Shown here piece after piece: positions 35,316-47,611 of a stretch of DNA of 64,000 nt; positions within the stretch are counted from its first letter, which is position 1; every line of letters begins with the position of its first letter. Origin of the DNA: Fomitopsis serialis (lineage: Eukaryota > Basidiomycota > Agaricomycetes > Polyporales > Fomitopsidaceae). The notes beneath the pieces were generated by a model, which saw only the letters and a list, made by a program, of their open reading frames with translations, was not told the origin of the DNA and ran no database searches. The stretch spans positions 1-64,000 of the forward strand of contig NW_025954993.1 in the NCBI RefSeq assembly GCF_022376445.1, given 5' to 3'. A program made the translations under genes and the position numbers.

Positions 35316-38300
35316 ATGGGGGACAGGTGTCCAAGACTCGAGCTCACTATACCGACAGAAAGCACGTCTTTCAAACGTTCATTTGACGAGCTCGGACTCG
35401 ACTTGGGCAGTCCCAACGGCGAGCGAGGCAACGGCGGCGAGGGCAGCGGCAGCGGTGGCGAGCGCAATAAACGGGCACGCAGCGAGAGCAATGCTCGCTC
35501 ACCATCGTTGATACCGTCTTCATCGAACACCCTGGCGAGTGGTTCATCTTCATCCAATGCAGCCTCTTCACCGCGCGGAGCAAGCCATGAGGGCAGCGCG
35601 TCGTCCGTCGACCTCATGTCGGACGAGCCTGAAACCCTCGCCGAACCTATGGACGGCGTCGAGCCCTTGCCCCCCATTCGTGGCCTCATGCCGCGTACGT
35701 CGCCCCCCACGGAGCAGAACGACCACTTCAGGCTGTCCATGGAACGCTTCAATGCTTTTGACAGTAACATCTCCGTCCTGCGACACTCAGACTCGCCCAT
35801 GCCAGGCCCTAGTCTCCCTCGCTCAGCCCGTACATCGCTAGGTTCATCGATGGAGACGTCGCCGTTTTGGAGGTACCACCCACGCCGAATCTCAACGTCA
35901 TATCTCGCTCGAGGCCACCCAGTCCTGTCTCGCCTGGTACCGTGATGTCTCGCCTGAGCTCTGTACCACCTGCTCTACCGCCTGTGCCAACCGTGTCCGG
36001 ATGGCTCGCCGATTTTAATGGCCAGCTGAGGCCGCTTCCGCATGACCGTGTCGATAATCTGCGGAACCAATGGGACAGCAGACCTGCTCAATCCTCCACT
36101 CGCTCACAGCCGTTCAGTGGGTGCTCACTCTACCACGCCTATGGTTCGTCTCTGACCCCCACAGTAGCCGAGCGCCGAAGAGAACATCCTATAGGCCCAG
36201 AAGAAGCCCTGCGAAGACTGCGAGAAATACAGCAGTCTCTCGAGGAGTACCTCCAGGGGACATCTACTTCACTTGACGCCCCGTCCGCGAGTGAGCTATC
36301 ACTGGGCACTGCCATCACCCATTCACTGACATCTCAACAGCGAGCCCCTCGTCTCCGGATCTGACTGGATTGCCGCCACACGCTCACTCACGACATTATC
36401 ACCGTGATCCAGACCACGGCGACGCCGAGGCAGACCCACTTACGGCAGAGTTGTCGCTCATCCGCGAGGCCGTCCGCCGCCTGCAAGCCAGAGCGCGCCA
36501 GATCGAAGCTGTGCAGCGCGCCCGAGGCGACGCTGGTACCGGTGCGCCTAGTGCAGTGCGATCTGCCTGGGTCACTCTGACGGGAAGGCCAGAGAACCAT
36601 CCGCAGTCTGCCGCCGAGGATAGAGAAGCGCCCTCGTCGAGGCGTTCCTCCACTAACGGTACGTCCTCGTGAGATGCGCGTTCTGCACGGCTCATACTTC
36701 TTAGGGTTAGAGGACCTGCTCCCTGTAGATCGCGACGATGCCTTGTTTCCGCTGTCGCTCGTTGCTTCTAACCGGCGTCGTCGGTCCCTTTATGCCACGC
36801 GGCCAGGCGCGTCAAACTCACTCATGTCTGAGAACGCCGCAGAGTTCCGGAGCAGGAGGGCTCGCGAACAAATGGAATCGATCTCGGCCGAAGGACTCAG
36901 AGCGAGTGTCGGCAGCCACCTCCGCTTCTCGCCCGTTGACTGGAGCTTGCCAGGAGTCGACGACGACGCTCGATCCAACGTTGCAGATGAGCCTCATTTC
37001 ACCCCTGCAGATTGGTCGCTTCCGAGTTTCCGCGGGTCGACGCGGGCGGACGATCAGGGCAGACCTGATACGCGCAGATCTCAGCCTCAGAGAGCAAGAC
37101 CAACGCCCATGGAACCCCATCCGTACAATACTCACCAACCCTCAGCCCGTTCACGGACTGAACTGGAACCACCGCGTCTCGGTTCCGTCTCCCCACCTCT
37201 GCCGTCCATGAGCGCAAGCGCGGATCAAGGGACATCTCTCGACCACGAGATCGACTTTACTGGTTATTTCTTTGAACCATTCTCGCCCTCAACGCGCGCG
37301 CGACCTGCAGATACATCGGCGAGCAGGGGACCTGATCGTTCAACGTTGGACTTGGTAGCGCGGCCCAGTTCTACTTTCGAGTCTTACCGCGAAGCCTTAG
37401 ACGTGTGGGTACGCGGAGATGGTCCTGACGAGATGCCTACCCTCCTGTGCTGACGGCTGATGATCGTCAGCCGAGACTAACGGAACCACGAGGAACGTGG
37501 GGGTCGTGGGCTCATAGACCCGCCCGCGTACCGGACCCCCGTAGACGTCGTCGTGAGCGAGAGGAAGCAGAACGCTTGAGAGCGTCAGATGGTGATCGAA
37601 GGTCGACCGTGGACTCATCGTCGACTGCCAATACAGATGACAGCCTTGAGGCAAACAGTCGACGGAGGCTGTCAAGACTCCTCGTCCTTCGAAGCATGCG
37701 CGGGGATTCGACGTCCGACGCCGACAACGTTGCACGACCCTCGCCGGCCAGAGCGTTGTCTCCAGAAACCCGCAGAGCGGAGCGTGATTACCGGCTGGAC
37801 AGACTGCATCGAGATCTCAATGCAAGAGCTGACTTACGAGCATCCATGGTTCCGCCTAGAGTTTTTGACTCTCCGCTTCAGCCAACCTCTCGTGCGGTAC
37901 ACCCAACTGCAAATGCTTCGCGCAGGCCGTCGATCACCAGAGAAACATCAGCAAGGACGGCGCCAACCACGCGCTTCAATCTAGACTCATTCCGCGCGGG
38001 CCCCTTCCGCGCGTCGATCCAACGGTCATTGGAATTGCAGCACTCTACAGCTGCTACACACCGTCGAGATCCGCGCTCTCCGAGTCGTGACCTTGAGGCG
38101 CCTTCGTTACCGCCTCTACACTTCCAACGCTATCCTGTTCCACGCTTGGTAAGTTGTTATGCGCGTTTGCGCTGATGGAGAGCTGACTATCGCAATAAGC
38201 CCCCGTTACAGGGCCTATCTCGTCCTGCTCCCAGCGAGTACGAACTCACTCACCCCTCCAGGTACCACACCCCGAATTCCTTCTCAACAGCGGATATCTT

Positions 38301-39642
38301 GGATGGGCCTTCCAATCCTCATTGGGACTCATTGCTGCATTGCGCTGTATCGCACGACCAGTCACCCACTGACACCCAGAACCATCCCGAGACCACTACA
38401 GAGAACGGACCGGTCTGCCCGGTCCATGGCATTGTCCATGGCAGTGTGGATGACATGATTGATACCCCGGAAGATGATAGAGGAAGGGGGGATGATAGAG
38501 GAAGGGAAAGGGGCGACGGGTCAGGATCGCGTGCTGGTCCACGTTGGCGCGTGGCGCGTCCCACATCGTCGTTTGACATGTACGCCGACGTCCCGTCGGC
38601 GCTCTCCGCCCCGAACACCCGCCCTCCAATGGCCAGTCTATGGGATGAACCCTCCGTGAGTTGACAACAACTCACCCCATATATCGCATATTGAAGCCTT
38701 CGCAGACCTTGTTTCGGGGTGGGCGAAGTGAAGGACTACCAGCTCAGTCTCGCGGTGGAGTAGGCAACTCCCAGTCGTCCACAAGCGCAGCAGACGACCG
38801 GGATCCACACGTCCGCAGCCGAATGCCATCGCGCTTACGTGGCACGCGCAGGCGTGAATACGACTTCTTCGGTATGGACTCAGAGTATCCTGACCTGCAC
38901 CGACGCCTGTCCCAATTCGGCCCCAGAACGAGGCCCTCGGGCGATTATGTGGTCTGTGAATCATCTTCTCCCTTGTATCATAGCTGATGGGCTGTCTCTA
39001 CATGACGTATCGCAATCAGCAGAGGGATCAGAATCTGGACACCTCATACGAAGCACTCTTGGAACTCACTAGCCTGCTGGGTGAGGGGAGGCCGCGCGGT
39101 TTGTCGGAACAGGTTATAGCTTCTCTTCCTGGCGCCACGTACCGGGAATGGGCAACGCCTGGCGAGACGGAAGAGCGTTGCCCCATTTGTCTTGACGATG
39201 TATGGTCGAATCCCATTCTGCTTCTACGATGCTAACTGTAATGCTAGTACACCGCTGAAGACGCTGTGTTAAAGGTCCCCGCCTGTTCCCATTGGTTCCA
39301 CAGAGGTTGCTTGGAGGTATGTGAATATTTAGCTAACATAAATTCTGCTGATGTGAGTGTCCGTAGCAATGGCTGAAGACTGCCCGTACATGTCCAGTAT
39401 GTCGAGGACGCGTTAGCGGCTCGGAAGCATCACGTAGTGGCCCCCGTCTGTCCGGCTTATCTAACGCTCCTGGACCCACTGCAGGTCCGAGTGGAAGTGT
39501 TGGCGGCGCCTTTGCTCGCAGAAGACGCATTAATCCTTTACTACCGAGGGGCGCGCCTCCAGAAGACAGACGCGACGAGAATGGACATGATAGTGATAGT
39601 GACATGCCACCATATCCTCCGCCTCCGTGGCGGCTAGGCTGA
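35316..39642 (+). CDS. Large RING-H2 finger protein, probable E3 ubiquitin ligase
   Basis: The start ATG at 35316 (MGDRCPRLELTIPTESTSFK) is the first in frame after the transposon. About 1000 residues of Ser/Pro/Arg-rich, apparently disordered sequence precede a C-terminal C3H2C3 RING: CPICLDD (39180), then intron, CSHWFHRGC, intron, and CPVCRGR (39400). A Pro-rich tail ends PPYPPPPWRLG-stop at 39642. RING-H2 domains bind an E2 and pass ubiquitin to a substrate. Likely introns include 36291-36340 (GTGAGC, CTGAC branch, AACAG), one ending at 36709, a 62-nt one ending at 37470, and those splitting the RING. Near 35865 the frame shifts within a TTTT run; a single missing base or an unusual intron would explain it. 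Substrate unknown. Confidence 0.8.
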
Positions 39643-40139
39643 CTGCCGAGCCCTGGTTGGCTCGTGGTATCCTTGGTTTTTCTTGTACTACTTGCACACT
39701 CCTATGTACACTGACCGCCTTTCTATTGTTTCTTGGCTCATCGATATGTTGTATGTACTTGGTATATGTCCACTGTAGCACTGCACTGCCCGTTAATTTA
39801 TCACTTTCCAGTACAGGTTGTAGCCGACCTAGAGCCTAGCTCCTTCGCACGTATTCATAATACAGGTAAGTATGGGTGATCCAGAGTTGCTCAACTTGGC
39901 GTCGAGGTCTTCATTGGCCAGGTTGGCCGCGGTACCGCGCGGTTACCAGCACTGACAGTATTGGCATTGCGAACAACAATGAGAGCACTACACATACATA
40001 CGACTGTACAACCAAGTGTCACTCAAATTGTGTGGTCTCGTCTAATGTTCAACTACCTGCCAGACTGATCTGTGGTCATCGCACTGCAGTGCGATTGAGT
40101 CATGCTAGTGCAAATGTGGTCCAGGGTCAATTATAGCAA
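39643..40139. other. Convergent 3' intergenic region
   Basis: Lies between the RING gene (+) and elongin C (-). Only 3' flanks expected; nothing else seen. Confidence 0.6.
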
Positions 40140-40729
40140 CTACAGGTACTCATAGTACCCACCTTCGTAGTAATCTGCAGCCATCAGCCTAGAGACATGA
40201 GTAAGGCTGTGGATCTGAGCAACGTGGTTTGGTTGACTCACAAGTCGAGAGCAATCTCAGGCTGCAGGCGTTCCTGGAAGTCGGGGATCTCCTTCGGCGG
40301 AGAGTCCTGGTAGAGGGTCTTGTACGACAAGTATTCACACAGCTTCTCGACAATAATGCCACTGTCATATAAATTCTGTCTGATCAACGTCGATGTATCA
40401 CTATTGAACGGTTCCCTACCGCTCTTCGATCATACAAGTGTTTGTGGCGGCCTCAGCGAAGTTACCTTCCGGTCGGAGTGAGATGTTCAGCAGCGCAGAT
40501 ACTTCCGTAAAACGGCGTACTCACTTTCTTCACTCAACATATTCTTCAATGTACCGCTATTCATAGCGACTTTCCGAGGAATCAGGAAGGTATAACCGTC
40601 TGTACTGACTAGCTTAACCCAGTCCTTGTCCGACGCCGATGCCGCAGCGGTGCCTTGGGCCTACAAGAAGATTGTGATCCTTGGCGTCTCGCACAAAAAT
40701 ACCATAGTGAAGTGATCTCCTACCGCCAT
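40140..40729 (-). CDS. ELC1: Elongin C (Skp1/BTB fold)
   Basis: Adaptor that links BC-box proteins to cullin ubiquitin ligases. Exons on the minus strand: 40729-40724, 40660-40525, 40465-40420, 40361-40242, 40188-40140; 357 nt, 118 aa. Exon 1 holds only two codons (ATG GCG). The product reads DKDWVKLVSTDGYTFLIPRK, SGTLKNMLSE, FAEAATNTCMIEER, GIIVEKLCEYLSYKTLY, IPDFQERLQPEIALDLLMAAD, which follows elongin C throughout; Skp1 would carry a longer C-terminal helix pair. It ends with GGYYEYL, slightly longer than the usual LMAADYxxx end. Introns are 53-63 nt. Same strand as the Bem46 gene upstream. Confidence 0.95.
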
Positions 40730-41196
40730 GATGTTGTGAGTAAATCTGGTGAGAATACCGGAGAAGACTGAACGGAGCGTTTGAACAAAGGCGTTCTGCG
40801 CGCTTCCTAGTGATGAACACCATCAGCGTCTATGCGATACTCGTTTTGGACAGGCTCGGCGCCACAACGCCCTTGCAATCGCCACTCGCCTAGAGCGCAG
40901 GCCGAGCTTTACATCGCTCACCACAACATACCGACGGCGCTACCATCGTGTAGCATCTCAAACATGTACGCGTGACTTAGAACCTCTTCGTAACCAATGA
41001 ACACCGTATCAATGACGACGTCGCAGAAACACCTGGCATACCCCACGACGAAGACCATGATGTTACAAGATGACGGACATCCAAATTACAAGAGAAAAAA
41101 CAGTGAATGTAAGTGAACGTGGCGCGTGCGACGGGCGATAGTGATAAGGCAGGGGCAGATTCGGGGCGAAAAGCTATGGTATTATGCTCAAATGCA
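40730..41196. other. Intergenic region upstream of elongin C
   Basis: 467 bp between the Bem46 stop and the elongin C start, both on the minus strand. Contains the elongin C promoter; no defined element recognised. Confidence 0.5.
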
Positions 41197-43322
41197 TCAA
41201 TGCAGACCCTCAATGAACTCGGCGATAGTCGACCAGTATCCTTGCTGGACGCACGTATCATCTAGAGAGCCACGCCGCCGCTCAGAACCCATGTCAACGA
41301 GTCGAAAGTGAACAGTCACACTCACTATGCGTCCCCCTCTCAAACTCCATAAACTTCGAGTAGCCCCCACGTCCCCACGCCTCGTGCACTCTCATCCCAT
41401 CGTGCACCTCCTCGCCCCCGGCGCCCTTCCCCGCCAGCGTCCGCTTCTGCACGACCTCCCAGAGGTCCTTCATGTGCTCGTGCGGGACGACCTCGTCGCG
41501 CACGCCTGAGAGCATCAAGATAGGGATGTCGCGCGGAATTAGCGGCACCTTCGATGCGGAGTCCCACTTCTGGTGGCAGAGGAACGAGATGGGGCCGAGG
41601 ACCGGAAACGCGCTCGGCACGAGGCGCGGGAGGGACAGGAAGGTGTTCTCGAGGACGAGTGCGCGGATCTGGTGGGCACATCGATGAGTGAGTCAGCTGG
41701 GCGGGGATCCGAGGATTAGGGTACGTACAGCGGCGGGATTGCGGCTTGCTAGATCGATGGCTACGGCGCCGCCTATTGATTGACCGTACAATATCTACAA
41801 ACGGAATAGCAGATGAGGACGTTCTCGTCTGTAAGTTGACGGGCGCGTTACGTACGACGGGTGACTTCGAGAGGAAGGGGTGGGCGCGGATGAAGTCGAG
41901 CGCGCACTGAGCGTCCGTCTGCAATCCTTCACACCAACCGAGTCAGATACAGGTGACGCACTGCCGAATAGCGAAGAGGATCATGCACCTTTCTCCGACG
42001 GTGTACCTTCCGAATGGCCGTACCTACATGACCCCTCATCTACATCGATACAGCAGACAAGCACGTTGCAGACGCACCCTCGGTAAGACAGCATGAAGAC
42101 GTTGCATCGCATTTTGGCGTAGAAGACCTTGGCAAGAGGTATCCGATGCCCGACATTGCCCCCATTCCCGTGGAACATCATCACTACAGGGCGTCTTGAC
42201 GCGAACTGGGATATCGAGAGGCATAACGATCAGTTATTGCTCCCGCAACAGATGGATAGCGTGAAAAGGAGCGAGGAACGACAAGAATGTCTAATGATGA
42301 CCATCCGGTATCGGAATAGGCAACACATGAATCGTGCACGCAATCTCAGATAAAATGATCACTGAACGAGGACGTGAAGGTATGAGATACATTTCAGTTC
42401 ACCGAGGTACGCGAACATGAGGTCATGACTGGAACGAGATGAGACATCTAGTGATTCAGATATCCGGCTCTATGTGAAGGGGCCCAACGAGAGTCAAGTT
42501 ACGTACTCACGGACCCGGAGATGTGGGCACAATCCACTTCTTGTATACGATACAGGCGAGTCAGAATTGCGCGAGCTCCAATCAGCTGCTCATGTCTTGT
42601 ACTTAGTCCTCGTGCAGAGCCTGTGTATCAAGATCGACGCGCATATACCCACGCGTATCGATTGTGCAGGTTCCAACACCAGTGGTAAGCCCGATCTGTC
42701 GGGGACACCACGCAGACGTGGGTCGTGCAATGTGCAGACCGAACTGTGGACTCCACGCAAGAATTATTGCACAGCATGCGTGATAGCATGCAGAGTTTGA
42801 ACTATGAAGAGGGTAGGGGATGGCGGACTAGTCGGAGGTCACATACCTCTTCATCCGACTGCTCAGGCATGTCCACCGCAGTCACGCCAAGGGAACTGAG
42901 ATCCTTCTTCTGCCTCAGAAGGTAGCATCGCAGCTTGAAGCCATCCGGTGTCATCAGTACCGGCTCTTCATACTCGAGACCGTAGTCGATAGGTGTCGGA
43001 ACCTCTTGGTATGTCTCATGTCAGACATGTTCCGCGACTTCGTGAGGACGAGAAGCCTCACGCACCTGTGCGCGAACCCGGAGGGAATGCAGAAGGATAG
43101 ATGAGATAGTTTTGGCCAAAAAAGAGCAGCCCCACGCCTGCGAGCATCGCATTTCGTGACGATATCTAAAGACCTTGGGACTTGCACATACCGAAAGTTC
43201 CAAGCCCCGCGGCGGTTGCGGCGGTCGCCTACATGGTTCAGTTCAGTCTGCATTGTACAGCAAGCTGAGCTTCATGGCTTACTTTTGCAAAGTTCTCGAT
43301 AGACGGCAGCAATCCAGACATG
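41197..43322 (-). CDS. Bem46/ABHD13-type alpha/beta hydrolase, membrane-anchored
   Basis: Serine hydrolase of unknown substrate; fungal Bem46 proteins are membrane-associated. Exons: 43322-43284, 43228-43192, 43137-43066, 43004-42847, 42205-42078, 42023-41989, 41926-41856, 41794-41729, 41668-41326, 41261-41197; 1014 nt, 337 aa. It begins MSGLLPSIENFAK; a hydrophobic stretch (AATAAGLGTFGVGLLFFG) just after is the membrane anchor. The oxyanion region is MMFHGNGGNVGHR, the nucleophile elbow is YGQSIGG (Ser), the acid lies in MLSGVRDEVVP (Asp), and the catalytic His is in FERGTHNDTC. FLCHQKWDS is also a family signature. Introns are mostly 50-80 nt, except a 641-nt one at 42206-42846. Confidence 0.95.
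42206..42846 (-). other. 641-nt intron in the Bem46 gene
   Basis: Donor GTATGT (42846 downward) and acceptor CCCAG (42206) join MPEQSDEE to FASRRPVVMMFHGN in frame. It is roughly ten times longer than the gene's other introns and has no recognised content. Confidence 0.8.
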
Positions 43323-44822
43323 GTATGTAGCAGAGAGTCTGAGCTAGCAGGACTTAGAACGACATTGGATCCCCGCCACAGCTGGTGGCGCGGACGGTCG
43401 GAATATGCCGAGCTAGCGGGTGGTTGTTTGGACATGTTATGCTGCGGCCTCTACCGTTCCCTTGCGGGAGCGATACCTTTCTCGCCGCCAGCTGCCATCT
43501 CGTCGAGCTCTCTGACCTCAAGGTTTCCCCAGTCACCTCACCACGCTCCGCTTTAATGCCAGAGTGTTGTATCGAAAGTGGTAGCATCTCACTTATCCTC
43601 TGGCTATGCACGTCAGCCTTCGAAGCTGCTGTATGTATCTCAGAGTGGTCGTAGAGTTGTGCTATGACATATCAACGCGCGGTCTGATGTCGTCCACCAT
43701 GCGCGAGTCGCCCTTGTTGTACGTCAGGTTTCCCTCCTGCCGCCCCCATCGTCATTGTAGCTAAGTTGTTCCTCTCTCAGGCACTGTAAGTAGTATAGTT
43801 TAACTCGGTAGTCCTCACGACCGTCGAGATACGCGCCAGTGGTATCGTTGGGACGCGCCACGGGCCACGGACGGCGAGGCAATTTTGCATTGGGCTCGGC
43901 GCTGTCATCACCCCAATCTGCCTTGATGCGGGCGTTTCACGAGAGCGGCGGAAGCCTACTGAAATTGTAATTATCCCGTAGCCGCTGGTGATCTTTAATA
44001 CCGACTCCTCTCCGCCGCCAGAGCGCCCCGTTTCATGTCTAATGTTTACTTCTTACTGGCTGGCTATATCGGGCTTATAGCAAACCCTGCAACGAATTAC
44101 TCTGCCGCTTCGAATTATATACGTCAACTTGTCCCTGAATTCGCGTAATGAGCAAAAAAGGTCCCCGCCGGTGCCGCAGCGTCGGTGAGCAATCTCCTTC
44201 GTGTGATGCAGTCATTGGCTTACGGCCGTCATGTCGGGGAGTTACCATGGCATCACCAGGTCTCCGAGTCTGCTGTTTAGGCAGCTCCACATAGAGACTT
44301 CGCGAAGCAGTGATGCAATCGCACCGGCGACGGTCGTCGGATTCTGTGGTACAAGTCCCGCAACTCTGGTGCGGCAGGGAATCGCTGAAGTTCGTCCTTC
44401 CTGCTGCCTCTGTGAAGCCGAGACATACCATGCCTTTGGAACGTGGCGGGAACAGCGCATTTCTGCTCTCGAACGAACGAGGCAGCAGCGAGGCGGGAAA
44501 CGTTCCCGGTTTTGCTCACCGACCGACAGGTTTTACCGAGTCGATCATTTGGAAGCACCCTACGCGATGCCGCCTAACGCCTGGCCTGCTTCGCTGCGCG
44601 CCACGCACTAACCCAGATGATCACGGCCGAGGGTCTGCCATCAGCCACGGCAAGCATTCTCTTCCGGTTGGCCTCTGCAACCTGCGCACGGACGCAGCCG
44701 GGGGTACCCCACGGCATAAAAGGCAGCGCGAGAGGTGTCTAACAGCATTGACCCAGTCAAGTTTCCCTCGCCCCCGTACACTCACTCTCTTTTGCTCACG
44801 CACTCCCCACATTCTTTTCAAG
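43323..44822. other. Divergent intergenic region (Bem46 / secreted protein)
   Basis: 1.5 kb between two divergently transcribed genes. A TATA-like CATAAAAG (44715-44722) lies 101 bp before the secreted-protein ATG. ORFs here are unsupported. Confidence 0.55.
44715..44722 (+). promoter_or_regulatory. TATA-like box of the secreted-protein gene
   Basis: CATAAAAG about 100 bp upstream of the start codon, followed by a pyrimidine-rich leader (CTCACTCTCTTTTGCTC), typical of strongly expressed basidiomycete genes. Confidence 0.5.
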
Positions 44823-45725
44823 ATGATCTCCTTCGGCCGCCTCTCTGCTTTCGCTGCTCTTGCTTTCGCCACTGTTTCGTCTGCGGCACCCGCCGTCGAC
44901 GCCAGTGCGATTAGCAGCACCGCTGCCGCCGCTGTCTCCAGTGTGACCGCTGCGGCTGCTGTCTCCAGCGTTTCCGCAATTCCCAGCGCTCCCGCAGTCC
45001 CCAGCGTCGCGTCGGTCCCTAGCGTCCCCTCTGCAGATGGCCTCGTGCCTCGCGACCAGAAGAACGTCGTTACGATCATTAACGAGACGACGGCCCAGGT
45101 GACCCAGTACACTCTGGAGTTCCGTGAGTAGTCATGTTGTCCTTCGTCATGGCAGACGTGTTCTGATACGTTTACTCTGCAGAATACCTCACGGCCGAGA
45201 ACGCGACGGTCGAGGTCATTGAGCCTCTCGTCCAGAACATCAAGGGTGTCATCGGTGGTGCTCTGTCTGAGGTCAGCCAGCTCGTTGGCCAGTCGCAGGA
45301 CATCATCCTCGGTGTTGAGGGCGGTGCTCTGCTCACGGTGACTGAGGTTGCGTCCGCGGTCGTCGGTCTCCTCTCTGTAAGTGCACTCAAGTTGGCGCTT
45401 CGAGCATGAGCTGACAATTCCTGTAGCTCGTCCTCGAGGGTGTCTCTGCCGTCCTGGCAGTTGTCTCTTCGGATGCGTCTGAGTGTGTCACCGTGCTCCT
45501 CGGCTCGCTTGTGTAAGTGTCTCCGTCAGTTTAACATGGATAGATACTGATCCATCCCCCTACAGCGAGGTGCTTGGCTGCTTGATCTGCGCGATCTTCA
45601 CGCTCGTCAGCGGTCTCCTCGGTGGCCTGATCCCCGCTGTTGTCGGCCTCCTCGGCGACCTCACGGGTGTCCTCTCGACCCTCAAGGTCACTGTGCTCGT
45701 CAGCGTCCTCGGCATCACCCTCTAA
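44823..45725 (+). CDS. Small secreted hydrophobic protein, unknown function
   Basis: Exons: 44823-45123, 45183-45376, 45427-45512, 45566-45725; 741 nt, 246 aa. The N-terminus MISFGRLSAFAALAFATVSSA is a clear signal peptide with cleavage likely before AP. Next is an Ala/Ser/Val/Pro repeat region (SSVTAAAAVSSV, SAPAVPSVASVPSVPS), then LVPRD, which could be a propeptide site. The rest is hydrophobic and Val/Leu/Gly-rich, ending in a long apolar segment (ICAIFTLVSGLLGGLIPAVV). It has only two Cys late in the chain, so it is not a hydrophobin (those have eight). A TATA-like box and CT-rich leader suggest strong expression. Possible cell-wall or surface protein; function unknown. Confidence 0.8.
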
Positions 45726-46755
45726 GGTAATTCACATCTTGCTTCTCGGTTTCGGGGTGTCTGATCATTGTTGGCAGATGCTATGATTGACGTGTCTTCG
45801 CATACCTACTATGATCGTCTCTATACCTTATCAGGAGTGCCAGCATAATAAACATCTGAAATCGGATTGAACTGCGAGATGAGGCCTGATGTTGTTTCAG
45901 TGTCGGTTTTGGTGAGGCTGAGATGAGTGAGGTTATAGGTTTCGTTTGGCGGTGGATGGTTGATATGGCGCAACGTTGATGCTTAGTACGTGATCGTACA
46001 ACGTATGGTGTTGCTCTTTCCCCATTGGATAGTTCTGGCGTCTCCGGACTTATGTCGTGCACGGCGTTGATTTGAACTTGTCGCTTTTAGTCAATTTGTG
46101 TAGGTTCTTCGAATGCCACCGCTCAATGTCAACATCAACCGCTTCCCTGCAGTTCCATGCGCGAAGGCGTCGTAGGATTAAGTTGGACCGCACGGTTGTT
46201 TTCACCGCTTCCCAGCCAACTCACGTTGCAATTGCCTCGTCGGGCAGAAACAGGTACCGTGCGCGCTTCGGTTTCCTCATTTCCTAGTTGGGAATCTCGG
46301 TAATTTCTGTTCTCTGTTCATATTGTCATGGATGCTGTATCTATGAACACATGTGCGTCCTCGCTGCCTGTAGTGTTGCTTCTGCCTTCCCGCCAGTACT
46401 CAGTTGGCATGTCCGGAATGTCTTTGTCATGTACTTACGGCCAGCGATGTTGAACATCAAATTCTCGCTCACACGTACATCCACATCCATTCTAGTCATG
46501 GAAATTGGAAGACAGAAGAATTGCAAGCCATTGCGCTGAATGTACGTGTCTCAGTTCGCGTGCGAACCATCACATCCACTCATATCTTTTCTTAGAGTCA
46601 CGATTCCATCTTCTGTCATCTGTCGATGCGGCCGGACATGCGATCATTACGGGGAGACGCGCATCGTGACGCCTATACAACTGCTACTTTTTCGCACTAA
46701 TGTCATGTCGATGCTCGGCGGCTGACCGTTGTCGGAGATGCGGCGAGAAGAGATC

Positions 46756-47129
46756 ATGATGATGAGCATCCAATCTTACGACCTCGGACGATCCACCCTC
46801 AAAGACATCAACATCACAGCCACCCTAGTACGCCGGGGACTTCCCGACTGGGAACACTTCATAGTTGGCTTAGGTATGTGGTTGTAATCCGTGCGAGTGC
46901 CAGGATAACCGAATACTACAGGAAATTGCCGTGTACACCAATCATATCCTCTGCAGGGCTCATGCTCTTCGAGCTGCCATTCGTCCTTGGTGGCGCATCG
47001 TCTTCTCTGGTGATCCCGTCTCGTGCCAAGCGGCGGTGTATAGCTGAAGTGGCGTTCATCAGCGTTCTCGACTGGTGGCGAGAACACTTACCAGTGATGC
47101 TGATCCAAATCTCGATGTCGACCCTCTAA
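46756..47129 (+). CDS. Candidate small hypothetical protein
   Basis: If intron 46874-46956 (GTATGT..CTGCAG, 83 nt) is removed, exons 46756-46873 and 46957-47129 give 96 aa: MMMSIQSYDLGRSTLKD, then WEHFIVGLGLMLFELPFVLGG, ending SMSTL. An alternative acceptor at 46921 leads to another frame. No family recognised. It may be a chance ORF. Confidence 0.25.
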
Positions 47130-47321
47130 GTACTCGCCTGCCCGATTGCGCCTGTGTGCTGAAGCTCATATGTGAAATCTTTCAGAGAAATGCAGTGGAC
47201 CTTGGGTTTTCCCGCTGCGAGATCATTGAACAACAAGTCCTTCGTTCGAGATTGCGACAGCGTCGAATGACGGCAGTCTCGAGCATCACACATCCGTATT
47301 AGGCTTTTCACGAGACAGCGT

Positions 47322-47363
47322 CGTTAGCAGTAATGGTAACCTCGTTACCATTCCTCCTAACCA
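47322..47363. repeat. 42-bp two-tier palindrome, copy 1
   Basis: GTTAG and CTAAC outer arms, 4x4 unpaired bases, AATGGTAAC and GTTACCATT inner arms, loop CTC. Confidence 0.85.
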
Positions 47364-47445
47364 CGGCGCCGCGCGAAGACCTGCCCTGGCCAGAATAAAC
47401 GAAATTCGCTCGGAGAACGTCCGCAGCGGGCCCGACCAGCAGCAT

Positions 47446-47487
47446 CGTTAGCAGTAATGGTAACCTCGTTACCATTCCTCCTAACCA
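47446..47487. repeat. 42-bp two-tier palindrome, copy 2
   Basis: Identical to copy 1 over 42 bp and exactly 124 bp downstream, while the spacers between copies are strongly diverged. Confidence 0.85.
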
Positions 47488-47569
47488 TGTCGCCCGCCGG
47501 AACCCATCCAGAGCGTTCTGCATTACCTGGCAGACCACCGTCCGCAGAGCGGGCGTCGAGCGGCGGCAT

Positions 47570-47611
47570 CGTTAGTAGTAATGGTAACCTCGTTACCATT
47601 CCTCCTAACCA
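47570..47611. repeat. 42-bp two-tier palindrome, copy 3
   Basis: One change (GTTAGTAG for GTTAGCAG) in an unpaired position; again 124 bp from its neighbour. Confidence 0.85.

Noticed and set aside
37380..37475. Apparent frameshift in the RING gene at about 37444
   Set aside because: A 62-nt intron ending at 37470 (donor GTACGC, CTGAC branch, GTCAG) explains the frame change exactly, so no lesion is needed.
43066..43137. Suspected missing base in the Bem46 gene near FFGQNYLIYP
   Set aside because: On recount the T run has six bases and the exon is in frame; all ten exons sum to whole codons.
44310..45131. 273-codon ORF spanning the promoter of the secreted protein
   Set aside because: Its first half is promoter sequence; the true start is the signal-peptide ATG at 44823, 513 bases further in.
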